Shown here piece after piece: positions 1-22,126 of a DNA stretch of 22,126 nt (position 1 is the first letter of the stretch; the number at the start of each line of letters is the position of its first letter). Position numbers and translations under genes: made by a program. The stretch lies in NCBI GenBank assembly GCA_000226015.1, contig JH156729.1, forward strand, positions 58,950 to 81,075, given 5' to 3'. Source of the DNA: Mnemiopsis leidyi. Lineage: Eukaryota > Ctenophora > Tentaculata > Lobata > Bolinopsidae. The notes under the pieces were generated by a model, which saw nothing but the letters and a program-made list of their open reading frames with translations, was not told the origin of the DNA and made no database searches.

Positions 1-296
1 ATCTTGTAGTCATTCCCAAGTTCCGCTGAAATTAAACAAATGTGAACGATCTTGTAGTCTACTTCCCAAGTTCCGCTGAAATTAAACAAATGTGAACGAT
101 CTTGTAGTCTACTTCCCAAGTTCCGCTGAAATTAAACAAATGTGAACGATCTTGTAGTCTACTTCCCAAGTTCCGCTGAAATTAAACAAATGTGAAGATC
201 TTGTAGTCTACTTCCCAAGTTCCGCTGAAATTAAACAAATGTGAAGATCTTGTAGTCTACTTCCCAAGTTCCGCTGAAATTAAACAAATATGAAGA
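1..296. repeat. 49-50 bp tandem repeat, six copies
   Basis: Six head-to-tail copies begin at about 1, 49, 99, 149, 198 and 247. Each holds the core TTCCGCTGAAATTAAACAAA. The first copy lacks two bases, and the unit shortens from 50 to 49 bp when a C is lost after GTGAA. The last copy decays after AAATATGAAG. The array touches the window edge, so its true length is unknown. No gene is associated with it. Confidence 0.95.
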
Positions 297-934
297 TTTT
301 TTATGGTATTCTAGATTGATTGATACTTCACATTTGATAAAATGGGAAATTTTCTTTTACTTTAGTTCAACTATGTTTTCTGTATTGATGACTTTATTTC
401 AGAAGACAGATGTTAGCTAGAATATCAAATGAAACTAATCTATTATCACTTTAATACTTTCAACACTACTTATATACAAATAATTTGAGTGTTTGATTCT
501 AATGAAGCTGTTGTAACAGGGAAATTGATCGATCTACATTACGTTCTCTATTCATCAATCAACAGTTTAATTTGTGCAACTACTTGAGCCGAGAAGAACT
601 ATTTAAATTTAATCAGTTAATAACTTACCAGGTCAAGCCATTAAACGGACGATAATCGCCAGTCCTTCCGGACGCAGATTAGAGCAGAGGCATCCTAAAA
701 TCTTGACCTCAATCGTTTGAAACCGGACAAACAGTCTTGGCCTAAAATTGGCCGCTTAATCGAATTAAGTAAGACTTTCTTGGTGAAAGTTAAGTCTATT
801 TTCTGGGTTCCTGCGCCAGCTGTCGGGATGTACTTGAACATGTCCACCTAAAATTTTGCCTTGAATCAACAGATACACCCTTTTAGCAAATTTACCACTT
901 TACCAACCTGAGATGTCTCAGGTCCATTAAATTG
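297..934. other. No gene seen
   Basis: AT-rich sequence with stops in all frames. I see no exon with convincing splice sites and no RNA gene. The part after about 810 begins to resemble the decayed repeat module annotated at 935-1065. Confidence 0.5.
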
Positions 935-1065
935 GGACGCTGGGACGGATTATACTTGACCGTGCTGATTTAAAATGTTGCATAGAATCGTTCGTTCATG
1001 GTTCTGGTGCCCGATAAGGCCCTATTATAACTTTTTCAGCAGCCTAAAATGTACAAGTTCATTGC
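935..1065. repeat. Diverged interspersed repeat, copy A
   Basis: This stretch aligns with 1690-1820. Shared blocks occur in the same order: TATACTTGAC, GCTGATTTAAAAT, ATCG followed by GGTTCT, CTATTATAACT, TTTCAG and CCTAAAATGTA. Weaker relatives lie at about 815-870, 1044-1100 and 1842-1915. It looks like an old non-coding repeat family present several times. The 74-codon frame at 975-1199 crosses it and does not look like a protein. Confidence 0.6.
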
Positions 1066-1599
1066 TGTCTAAAGTTTGCCTAGAATCGTTTGGTCATGGC
1101 CCAAGAGGCTATCTTGCATCAATTATTGAATTTTTTAATCCCATATATCACAGGTATAAACACTGTTTTGTTGAGCCGCAAAGATATGGCTATTTTTAGA
1201 AACGTGTTAGATAATCTAACATACTGAGTTGAAGGCTGAAGCCAAAGAGAGATCTTGCGTGTACCATTAAGATGCTTATGTCGCCACAGCTCAGAGCGGT
1301 TAGAGCTGTAGGTTCTAACTTCAATGCTCTGAGATAGTCATCTAATTCGCTAATCGGCCACGAAACATCCTGACAGGCACGTGCAGCTGAGAACTTTATC
1401 GCTATTAGTTAGAACCTCATCACGTGACATCGATGTAAGATATTAACCTTTATATCACGATGTTGGCATAATGACACTTAATCACAAACTCTCACAATCA
1501 GCTCGTTTTAAAATTTCAAGCTGGCTCTCTTCTTCTCTTTCTAGGTTTTCAGGTCTCAAGAAAAAGAACGAATCTGTGAACCGTATACTCCCAACAAAT

Positions 1600-1678
1600 T
1601 AGCTGGTGCACACTCCATACTGTTCAAATATTCAGATTAGGTGCACACCCCATACTGTTCATATATTCAGATTAGGTA
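1600..1678. repeat. Two-copy tandem repeat
   Basis: Two copies of a unit of about 41 bp containing GGTGCACAC, CCATACTGTTCA and ATATTCAGATTAGGT. There is no coding potential. Confidence 0.7.
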
Positions 1679-1689
1679 CAATAAATTTT

Positions 1690-1820
1690 GGAACTGGGCC
1701 GTTGAACGGGATATACTTGACTAGCTGATTTAAAATTTCCGTATTATCGGTTTGTTATGGTTCTAGAGTAGGCTCTATTATAACTATTTCAGAACCCTAA
1801 AATGTAAAGATTTATTATTT
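1690..1820. repeat. Diverged interspersed repeat, copy B
   Basis: Direct-orientation partner of 935-1065, sharing the same ordered blocks with many substitutions. Neither copy has an evident long reading frame or clear termini, so the class is unknown. Confidence 0.6.
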
Positions 1821-1925
1821 TTGGGAACCATAGGCGTTCCAACGCGACGGATGTGCTTGGCCGTGCATATGCAGTTCCAGAATTTTGCGTAAAATTCTTT
1901 GATCAAGTGTTTTGGGTGCTTGGTG

Positions 1926-2015
1926 GGACAGTTACACTTTCATTGTGTCGTTCGCGGAGGCCATAAAACGAAAATAAAAATATTTTCCACATCATCAGCA
2001 ACATTGTCACTCAAA
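1926..2015. repeat. Interspersed repeat, copy 1 (partner at 5275)
   Basis: The first 32 bases (1926-1957) are identical to 5275-5306. After that the two copies stay alignable with small indels up to the shared ACATTGTCACT. A reading frame over this copy (1899-2087) is not supported as a gene, because copy 2 does not preserve the frame. Confidence 0.75.
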
Positions 2016-2025
2016 GTATTAAGAG

Positions 2026-3000
2026 CTTGGTGTTACTTATTTCGAACCAGCGTCCAATTTATGGCCACCTTTTTAAGAAGGTCTTAAATTTGTTTAGGGG
2101 AGGTGTCTCAAAAACGTTGTACATGCAAAAAAGCTTATTATTCAAGATGTCTCAAATCAAGAAATTTGCTTTAACGTTAAAATAATGTGTCAAAACAAAT
2201 TTGATACCTTCTATAGCGACCTTCCTCATTCTAAATATTCATAGACCAACATCATTTCATCAGCAGCAACTGAAGTTAATTGTGGCAATCAGCTTCTCGA
2301 CTATTATCTGACCTGGCAACTTGAAAGAGTCTAGGCTCTAAATAAGCATGGCGGCTGTTCAAAGTCTAGAGCTGCTGCTTAATGAATGTGTAAACAGAAG
2401 CCGATACTAAAGACAAGTCATGATGAGCTCTATAGATGGGATTTCCTCTTGTTTAATGTTTCTAAACATTTCCTCCCGTTAGTTTTGTGTCTGCTGCGTC
2501 ATTGTCCTGCTCCAGCTCTTCTTAATACGTTTACTCCCGAGAGAATAAGAGAGCACCTCATTCTGATCAATCAACCTCTCTCTGCGATTCAGAAATCAGC
2601 ACACAGAAATTCGACATAAACTATTGCCCAAGAACAGTACCATTGTTTTGATGTTTCAAGTGGATTTGTTCATCTTCATCCTGGAGGGATGTAGATCCAC
2701 ATTGGAACTGTTCGACTAGAAGATGTAGAAACTAGGTTAACTAGCAATTAGATTAAGCTTGACTCATCGAACAAAACAAGTGTTTTAGTTGTACCTTGCC
2801 CGATCTATCTTTGATTTAGATCTTTGTAAGATGAATTTCGGTGACCGACTGTACGTCATCTGTTGCATCTGCTGATTTGTGAAAACTCAATGAAAGCTAA
2901 TTTCTATGAACAATGTTTCTAATACATATTTAAATAAGCCTTGTCAATTATTCATTGCGCCACATTAACATAACTAGCGGGGACCCGTTGCCTGGCCTAT
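2026..3000. other. No supported gene
   Basis: The frame at 2386-2619 has no recognisable protein features. A small ATG at 2348 in good initiation context reads 14 codons and then a possible GT donor, but no partner exon could be found. No repeat stands out. Confidence 0.4.
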
Positions 3001-3104
3001 TTATAAGTCAGTTAACAGACTTCTTCCTTCCTCCCAACTTTTCTGTCCCCCCGTCCTTTCACTATCTTTTCTATCATTTCTATCATTTCTTCCCTCGTCC
3101 CTGC

Positions 3105-3415
3105 TTCTAATATAGCCGTCTCAGATATGTCCTGATTCTTCCTCCCGCTTTCTCCTCCAACATAACATCTCCCCTTCCTTCTAATACAGTAGCCGTCTCA
3201 GATTTGTCCTGATTCTTCCTCCTGCTTCCTCCTCCAACATAACATCTCCCCTTCCTTCTAATATAGTAGCCGTCTCAGATTTGTCCTGATTCTTCCTCCC
3301 GCTTCCTCCTCCAACATAACATCTCCCCTTCTTTCTAATATAGTAGCCGTCTCAGATTTGTCCTGATTCTTCCTCCCGCTTCCTCCTCCAACCTAACATC
3401 TCCCCTTCCTTCTAA
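3105..3415. repeat. 77-bp pyrimidine-rich tandem repeat, four copies
   Basis: The block GCCGTCTCAG recurs at 3115, 3192, 3269 and 3346, exactly 77 bp apart. The unit is rich in CTTCCTCC and CCCCTTCC on the plus strand. The first copy lacks three bases. The preceding 3020-3105 is also pyrimidine-rich with short TATCATTTC repeats. The array ends about 270 bp upstream of the secreted-protein gene. Confidence 0.95.
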
Positions 3416-3660
3416 TTATTTGAGGCTATTGAAAGGACTATTTAATTTGTCTTACGTCCTATATCGCTATCATTTGCTCAAATCGCTGTGAGCATTAGAT
3501 AGTGGGTAGCAATTATAGGGAAACAATTTCCACAGTGTAACGTCAAACAACCTTACTTCCTTTTAGTTGAAATCTCTTCAAGTTCAAAACTTAAATATGA
3601 AAAGTTTACGTTAAGAATGGGATCCAGTCGTATCACCTTTATATGAGTCCCTAAATCTAA

Positions 3661-3678
3661 CTTGACACCATTTCACAG
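3661..3678 (+). promoter_or_regulatory. 3' splice site-like sequence just before the ATG
   Basis: A pyrimidine-containing run ends in TTTCACAG at 3678, only 8 bases before the start codon at 3687. This could be the acceptor of a 5'-UTR intron or a spliced-leader trans-splice site. A TATA-like TTTATATGA lies at about 3639. Both are inferred from position and motif only. Confidence 0.35.
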
Positions 3679-3686
3679 ATATACAA

Positions 3687-4441
3687 ATGATAATCTTATC
3701 AATTGCGATTTTACTGCAAAGCACTTCAGCTACTTTTACTGGTAAGACTAAATTTTCTTTAGAACAAAAACTCATACTAAGATTGCACATTTAACCTGTT
3801 TGAATTGTTTCAATGTAAGGATACTATACTATAAACTAGCTCGATAAAGCGAGATTTCGTTTTTTCTGTACTTGTGAATATTTCAGATTGGAAAGCTCCA
3901 GAATGGAACCCAACACTCGAATACTCACACAATATTCCTGATCCTGAAACTCAACATGATCTCTTGAAGTTTGACCCGCAAACCATGAAGGTCGAAGTTA
4001 GATACACTGTCAAAACACCGATACCTAAAAACAGCTTTCTTTACGATTTCACAACGTACATAGTCCTGCACAGAGAAGGAAACTATGCAGCGGTAGCTAA
4101 GATTAGCTATGAAATGGCCTATGGAGTAATTAGAGAGACCGGCAGCTTTCTCATGATGACTGTAGGAGGGTACTGCCAGGATACCACCACACTGGAGGCG
4201 GAATTCGCTGATCTTATAACTTGGGACTTTTCCAAAGCTGGAGAGTTTTCACAGCCAGCTCACACAGTAGAAGTTGACGGAAATGCTGCACAGCTGAACG
4301 ATTGTGGAGGTGGGGCGAGCAGTGATGCGGCACAAAAGGAGAAAATAGAATTCTTGGGGGTAAACAGAGTGAGGGTTATTGTGAATGATGGTTATCAGAA
4401 TACTCAGAATCATGTTAAAGTGGAGTATCGGATAACCAACT
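3687..4441 (+). CDS. Unrecognised secreted protein, 5' two exons (partial)
   Basis: Two exons join in frame: 3687-3741 and 3887-4441. Exon 1 encodes Met plus a short hydrophobic signal peptide (MIILSIAILLQSTSA) and ends after one base of a codon at G|GTAAGA. Exon 2 follows TATTTCAG, completes an Asp codon and stays open for about 185 residues to T|GTAAGT. The mature part starts DWKAPEWNP, looks like a beta-rich extracellular domain, and has few cysteines (GGYCQD, NDCGGG), perhaps one disulfide. I recognise no family. The product would be exported. The third exon could not be fixed: several weak AG sites lie at 4590-4620, and an AATAAA at 4756 marks the likely gene end. If intron 2 were retained, the frame would stop at 4528-4530. 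It lies tail-to-tail with the minus-strand kinase gene. Confidence 0.75.
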
Positions 4442-4755
4442 GTAAGTACCTTCATAATATGTGCTTTTTGAGGAATTACATTTTCTGGGAAGGGTCAAAA
4501 ATTGTCAAACCTAATAGGCTTAATAGTTAGGAAATGAAGTTTGCACCACCCTTCCTTAGAAATACTGTTCATTATACGGTCTAGTCACTGACAACAGCAC
4601 AGAGAGAAAGGGTATCTGTGCCCGGTTAAATACACACAGCCTCTGTTTGATCTTCTGCAATACTACATTGCAGCAGTATAGATCACTAGATTTCTGCGCT
4701 AGTACTAGATATAGTTTACTAAGTATAGTTCAATACATCCTGTACTATTCTACTG

Positions 4756-4761
4756 AATAAA
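4756..4761 (+). terminator. Poly(A) signal AATAAA
   Basis: A canonical AATAAA lies 315 bases after the last clear exon of the secreted-protein gene, in the right orientation. A second AATAAA occurs near 4880. It probably marks the 3' end of that transcript, which puts the missing final exon between about 4580 and 4750. Confidence 0.45.
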
Positions 4762-5009
4762 GCACTACACTACTTTCAGTACAATCTGTAGCTAAGGCGA
4801 CTCGACTAAAAGTTAGTTAAAAGTTAGTTGATCTTACCATGGAAACCAGATAAGTAACGTACTTCTTAACCAAGATATCAAATAAAAAAGTGAGTAAATG
4901 TTCCAAGAAAATTTAATATTTTCCCATAGCGCCAGGGTTAACTTTTTAAACATATTCAAGTAAGATTACTGAGAATTGAGAAATGCACATGCAAAAAATG
5001 CAAATTTAG

Positions 5010-5226
5010 GTCACTCCCTTAGATGCTCATCTCCTTTTCTGTTACCCTGAGCCACTCCGTACCGAGGCACTAAACTAGCTGTAGGGGGGTTGATTTTACG
5101 AGCCATTTCCAGCCGAAGCTGTACCAGATGCAGTCTGGTGACTGGCCGACTTGCCACAGCTGGGGATCGAACCCCGGTCCGCTGCATGGGAGGCGTAAAT
5201 GAAGCCACTACATCACCCAGCCGACA
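5010..5226 (-). mobile_element. tRNA-derived SINE
   Basis: Read on the minus strand, the element starts near 5225 with a tRNA-like head. It has an A box-like TGATGTAGTGG (5205-5215) and a near-perfect B box GGTTCGATCCC (5163-5173), the two internal RNA polymerase III promoter parts. A body of about 130 bp follows the head. The tRNA part does not fold as a full tRNA with an intact acceptor stem, so this is a SINE and not a tRNA gene. The open frame at 5011-5208 on this strand is incidental. No target-site duplication was identified. Confidence 0.8.
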
Positions 5227-5274
5227 AAAATGAGAAATTCAAAAAAACAAAAATTCTCAAGTTTTACAAAAACA

Positions 5275-5380
5275 GGACAGTTACACTTTCATTGTGTCGT
5301 TCGCGGCGGCAATGAAACGAGCTAAAATTATTGTAGAAATATTTTCTTCATCCTCAGCTACTTAGACATTGTCACTAAAA
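5275..5380. repeat. Interspersed repeat, copy 2 (partner at 1926)
   Basis: Same orientation as copy 1. The first 32 bases are identical, with a diverged continuation through ATATTTTC and CATTGTCACT. It sits 50 bp beyond the SINE head. There is no coding capacity and the class is unknown. Confidence 0.75.
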
Positions 5381-5447
5381 TTAATAAATATGTTAGAACA
5401 AAAATTTAATACATAAAATTAGGATAGAAACACAAAAGAAGAATTAC

Positions 5448-18860
<13,413 letters not shown>

Positions 18861-18861
18861 T

Positions 18862-19009
18862 CACGTGACACAGCAATTAGCCAATGGGAGCAAACGAAGG
18901 GGAAGAATCAGCCAATCACAAAGTGGTAAAGAATTGGATTAGCCAATGAAAGAGCACGGTGGGAAACGAGAAGCCAATCACGAAAGAGTGTGAGAAGTAA
19001 CCGACCAAT
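18862..19009. promoter_or_regulatory. Five CCAAT boxes at exact 31-bp spacing
   Basis: CCAAT starts at 18881, 18912, 18943, 18974 and 19005, all in the same orientation, and four are preceded by AG. The sequence between boxes is purine-rich and poorly conserved. A CACGTGAC element (18862-18869) precedes the array, and one extra inverted box (ATTGG, 18933) lies between. 31 bp is three helical turns. NF-Y binds CCAAT. Confidence 0.7.
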
Positions 19010-19283
19010 GAGTGATCTGTCGATGGGCGGAGCAAAGAGTTGAAATTGAGGAAAACTAGATAATATCGATATTTTGTACAATATCTTGGTACATTTCAGT
19101 GCTGGTGTGAAGTATTCAGAGTCAACAAATGTACTTTGCTATCTTCTCGTTCAATTTAAAGTGAATGAAGGTGTAAACATCAAAGTTCAGTTCTGATTTT
19201 GACAATGATTTACCTTTGTAGTGATATTTTAATGTCAACTAGGGAAATGACGTTTCTTAAACACAGCTCCCACCAATACTACT

Positions 19284-19378
19284 ACCTTCAATACATTACA
19301 CTGTATTCGGATCGAATACAAATATTAATACTTAAATACATTACACTGCATTCGGATCAAATAAAAATACTAATACTT
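19284..19378. repeat. Two-copy 49-bp tandem repeat
   Basis: AATACATTACACTGTATTCGG and a near-identical second unit, each followed by a GATCRAATA and an AT-rich tail. The first copy contains the near-palindrome GTATTCGGATCGAATAC. It directly precedes the CRE/CArG cluster. Confidence 0.85.
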
Positions 19379-19391
19379 CACCAGCCTTCTT

Positions 19392-19450
19392 ATTGGTGAC
19401 GTCACACCATCGGTTACGTCAGACCGCTTACGGCAAATGACCATATAAGG
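19392..19450. promoter_or_regulatory. CCAAT, CRE, CRE-like and CArG cluster
   Basis: Within 59 bp lie an inverted CCAAT (ATTGG, 19392), a perfect palindromic CRE TGACGTCA (19397-19404), a second CRE-like TTACGTCA (19414-19421) and a perfect SRF site CCATATAAGG (19441-19450). The same set of motifs drives immediate-early promoters in animals. CATATAAGG could instead serve as a TATA box for a plus-strand transcript. No first exon was identified in either direction. Confidence 0.6.
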
Positions 19451-21100
19451 GATAATTGGAGTGTTCCTACCTCTCGATAGTTACAAGTCCAGCGTCAGAA
19501 CTGCCTTCTCAGCCTGGCTTTACTGCCTTGTTACGTCTCACGATACTGCTTTGATTTATTGACAAGGAAACAGGGAAATAAACTTTCAAATACAAGGAAA
19601 CTCCTTGACCGGGCATGGTAATACAGGATCGTTAAGAAGTTCTGGATCATTAAAATCCCGGTAATGAGACCATTAACGGTTTCTACATGTACATTAAATT
19701 GCTTTTTATTTCATATCATATCGTGGAGTAGGTGAAGTTTATCTTATCTGTAAACTGGGCAGCTATAACAGGGCGGCTTCAATCTGTAGTGTATGTAGAC
19801 GTTAACCACGCCTCAACATGAGTAAGCTGGAAAAAGTTGAGACTCATTATCGCGTTTTAGAGAAGTTTATGAAATCGTAGATTTAAAAACCTTGTTCTCA
19901 TTGCCAGCTGTACAGTAGGTATACTACCGAGCCGTGATCTTTGGAATGAGATTCTGTAAAAATGTCAGTTTTACAGCACCATCTGAACAATCTTGAACAT
20001 TTTAAGAACCTCGTGTCATCCAGATTGTGGAAAATTGGCATGAATGTTTGTAAGCCTAAAGTCACCATCAAAATGCGTAGATCTTTTTAAATGGTTTTAC
20101 ATGGCCTAGAAAGACATAGCATCCCACAATGTTTTACAAACTCAGATGGCTAAATAAGGGAACATATTACATGGCTGATGCCATTCAGTCTGAACCGACC
20201 AACCTTTGAAATAATGTGACAACTTACATGACCTTAAATTCTAATTCTTGGGCACTGTGCCAAGTTAACCTAGGAATGAATCAAATCCCAAATATTTCGA
20301 TCTACCGGTTGGCCCAATAGCCTTAATAGGAATTTTCGTTGTAACTACGATCCTAGGGAAGAATCAGGGTGACTTGGTCGGACAAATAATTTAGCCTAAC
20401 GCCTATTGCCAATTTACTAGCAGGGGCCGTCCTAAGAACAGATCACTAATTCACAGTGTATTTGTTTCTGAACAAGCAATTTTACATAAGTATCATGAGT
20501 ACCTAGTTAGTGTTATTCTAATGAAATTTGAATCCTGGAAAAATACAAAACCTTTTCCAGGCCACTTTGATTTAAATTAAAATATTTTGATGCAAATGAA
20601 ATGTCTACGCCTTGACAAACGACTGAGATTTTCTGAATCCCACATCATTTTGCACATGCTTTGATTGAATATGTTTGTATACCAAGAAAATGATGAACAG
20701 CGAGGCCACAGTGCCTCAAATCAATTTCTAAGCCCGACTGCACTTTAAAAGACTTGGTAGAGCCTAGAAGAGAAGTTTTCTCTGTCTTCGGCCACCGAAC
20801 GTGAAGAGCTGAAAGATTGACCAATCTTAAATCAATTGATCATACTGTTGTTTATCTATCTCAAAGCATTTAATTTGCTGGCAGCAACTTGTCAGCAAAA
20901 CTGCAGCTAAAACTCCCCCAAATTTTGAGACAATTTTGACATGTCCCATTAACCCCACCTACTCTAATGACATCCCAAACCAATTCTTTGGTCAGAGGAT
21001 CAGACAGAAACATTTCCCTTTTTCTCTGGAACTCGTTTTTAATTTGTCACGTATAGAGCCATAAAAGCATATAAAATAAAACGGTTATATTAGGGGGTTT
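19451..21100. other. No supported feature
   Basis: About 1.6 kb of AT-rich sequence. A short ATG frame at 19818 (about 20 codons) and other frames are too small to support. No kinase N-lobe exon on the minus strand could be recognised. Confidence 0.4.
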
Positions 21101-21569
21101 GAATACTTTACTTTATTTACTGAGTACCGACTTGACTAATCAAAAAAACAAAGTGACAAATGATAAATACCCGGCCATGTACGAGATCAAGACAAAGCCA
21201 CGCAGTCGAAACGTTGGAAGTTTCAACATGGAATATTAGTCAAAATGTAGAAACAGCATCCCTAAAAGTTATAGCCCAAGAAACCAAACATACGAAGCCA
21301 AAATTTCAGGGTTTTTCTGGCCCGGATTTTTTTAATGCAAACGGTGAAACCTTTGTGGTGCGGATCACTAGGACAAGTAAAGGAAATAATCCATTATACA
21401 TGTTATTATAGCGCTGGTCAGCGCGACCAGGGAAAAAATCCCGGCCCAACAAAGTCCTCCTTTGCAAAGAAGACTATTCTCAATCGATTTCTCGTGCAAT
21501 TTTAGCCCCCCCCCCCCCCCCCCCGATGACACTTTTTTTGCAAACGAGTTGGAGCCCAAACGGTAATAG
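21101..21569 (+). other. Probable 5' region of the retroelement, with a 19-base C run
   Basis: A frame at 21160-21411 contains SHAVETLEVSTWNISQNVE but I recognise no family. A short inverted repeat CTGGTC/GACCAG lies at 21414-21430. A C19 homopolymer occupies 21506-21524. The region leads directly into the GC-rich ORF, so it may be its 5' untranslated region. That link is inferred from position only. Confidence 0.35.
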
Positions 21570-22052
21570 ATGTCAGATAAAATGTCAGATTCCTTCGCCA
21601 ATATCCAGCAATCGTTTATAAAAACGAGGCTGGCTATGGGGAAGGAAGCTGGGGGGTCGGCGCAACCTGTCCGGATACGAGACAGCCGTCTCGTAAACGG
21701 ACGGGTTGAGGTCACAGTATGGGACAAACCGTCTGAACAGTTTGTAATGAGGGCAGTCGGCGGACTCGAGGTCTTTAGCACCGGAGCTGGAGTAGGAACG
21801 GCAACGTTCTTCTTCAACCTTCCAAGCTACTGGCATTACGAAGAACCCGACGATCTCATTCAAATCTTACAAGCGGACAATCCCACACTGCCCTCGGGGG
21901 CTCTAACATTTGTGTCATGGACTGCGAGGGGACCAGCCGGAAGAAGGGTCTACGTCAGCGTCAACAGGGAAGGTATTGCGGTTCTCCGGGACCTCAACTT
22001 CACCCTGAACACGCTGTTCGGGACCCTTAAACTTTCGCCGGCGGCGGACTAG
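21570..22052 (+). CDS. Retroelement ORF1-like protein (possibly DUF4780-type)
   Basis: 160 codons from ATG 21570, which is preceded in frame by TAA TAG, so the start is well bounded (a second Met is four codons on). Composition changes sharply to GC-rich compared with the kinase locus, a sign of an inserted element. It reads NGRVEVTVWDKPSEQFVMRA, a central NLPSYWHYEEPDDLIQIL, and near the end GRRVYVSVNREGIAVLRD. The order of a NG-x-V strand, a short helix, an aromatic segment and a final VSVN-EG-L strand resembles DUF4780-type proteins of animal retroelements, from memory. Its role would be nucleic-acid binding in the element's particle. It ends with TAG followed by a large hairpin, and the element continues past the window. 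Confidence 0.5.
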   Translation: MSDKMSDSFANIQQSFIKTRLAMGKEAGGSAQPVRIRDSRLVNGRVEVTVWDKPSEQFVMRAVGGLEVFSTGAGVGTATFFFNLPSYWHYEEPDDLIQILQADNPTLPSGALTFVSWTARGPAGRRVYVSVNREGIAVLRDLNFTLNTLFGTLKLSPAAD

Positions 22053-22057
22053 ACTGC

Positions 22058-22116
22058 GGCGCAGCGTGTCCCGGGGAGGGTGGCCTCGGTCACTCTCCCC
22101 GGCAGCGGGCTGCGCC
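22058..22116 (+). other. Nested hairpin directly after the ORF1 stop
   Basis: The inner stem pairs 22071-22082 with 22091-22102 (12 bp, one G-U) around an 8-base loop. An outer stem GGCGCAGC (22058-22065) pairs perfectly with GCTGCGCC (22109-22116). The structure starts five bases after the TAG. Confidence 0.85.
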
Positions 22117-22126
22117 CACCAGCAGC

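Noticed and set aside
2348..2392. First exon starting MAAVQSLELLLNE
   Set aside because: Good initiation context and a possible GT donor, but only 14 codons and no acceptor or second exon could be found.
4249..4455. 68-codon minus-strand frame
   Set aside because: It lies antisense to the well-supported secreted-protein exon and has no protein-like features.
5011..5208. 65-codon minus-strand frame
   Set aside because: It lies wholly within the SINE and crosses its B box.
5163..5226. A tRNA gene
   Set aside because: A-box-like and B-box sequences are present, but the cloverleaf cannot be completed, and a SINE body follows.

Overview
The window looks like nuclear DNA of an invertebrate animal. 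It is AT-rich, its genes are broken into small exons with GT...AG introns, it carries a tRNA-derived SINE, and it is crowded with minisatellites. The lineage cannot be fixed from the sequence. No prokaryotic operon, rRNA gene, functional tRNA gene or CRISPR array was found.

The main gene lies on the minus strand and spans about 13 kb (5448-18303). I rebuilt 13 exons by hand from splice sites and reading phase. They join without a stop into 520 codons (1560 nt, starting and ending in phase 0). The product is a salt-inducible kinase (SIK), an AMPK-related Ser/Thr kinase. It has the DFG loop, the LKB1-type activation loop ([14 protein letters not shown]), the rest of the kinase C-lobe, a UBA-like domain, and a long tail with four Arg-Arg-x-Ser sites of the PKA/14-3-3 type. 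The N-lobe and HRD loop were not found and probably lie beyond position 22126. The final exon and stop were also not found.

Two genes or gene fragments lie on the plus strand. At 3687-4441 a signal-peptide exon and a 555-nt exon encode an unrecognised secreted protein, with a poly(A) signal at 4756. At 21570-22052 a GC-rich ORF resembles a retroelement ORF1 (possibly DUF4780-like). Its stop codon is followed at once by a strong nested hairpin, and the element runs off the window.

Layout: 1-3415 is repeats and unassigned sequence; 3687-4761 the secreted-protein gene; 5010-5226 a SINE; 5448-18303 the SIK gene, with a foldback element, minisatellites, a G/C-capped palindromic insertion and a hairpin satellite in its introns; 18868-19450 a cluster of promoter-type motifs; 21100-22126 the retroelement.

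The most unusual signals are these: (1) in two successive SIK introns the 5' splice site itself is tandemly amplified (9 copies at 35 bp, 4 copies at about 41 bp); (2) five CCAAT boxes sit exactly 31 bp apart; (3) 380 bp away is a CCAAT/CRE/CRE-like/CArG cluster, in the locus of a kinase family known to be tied to CREB signalling.
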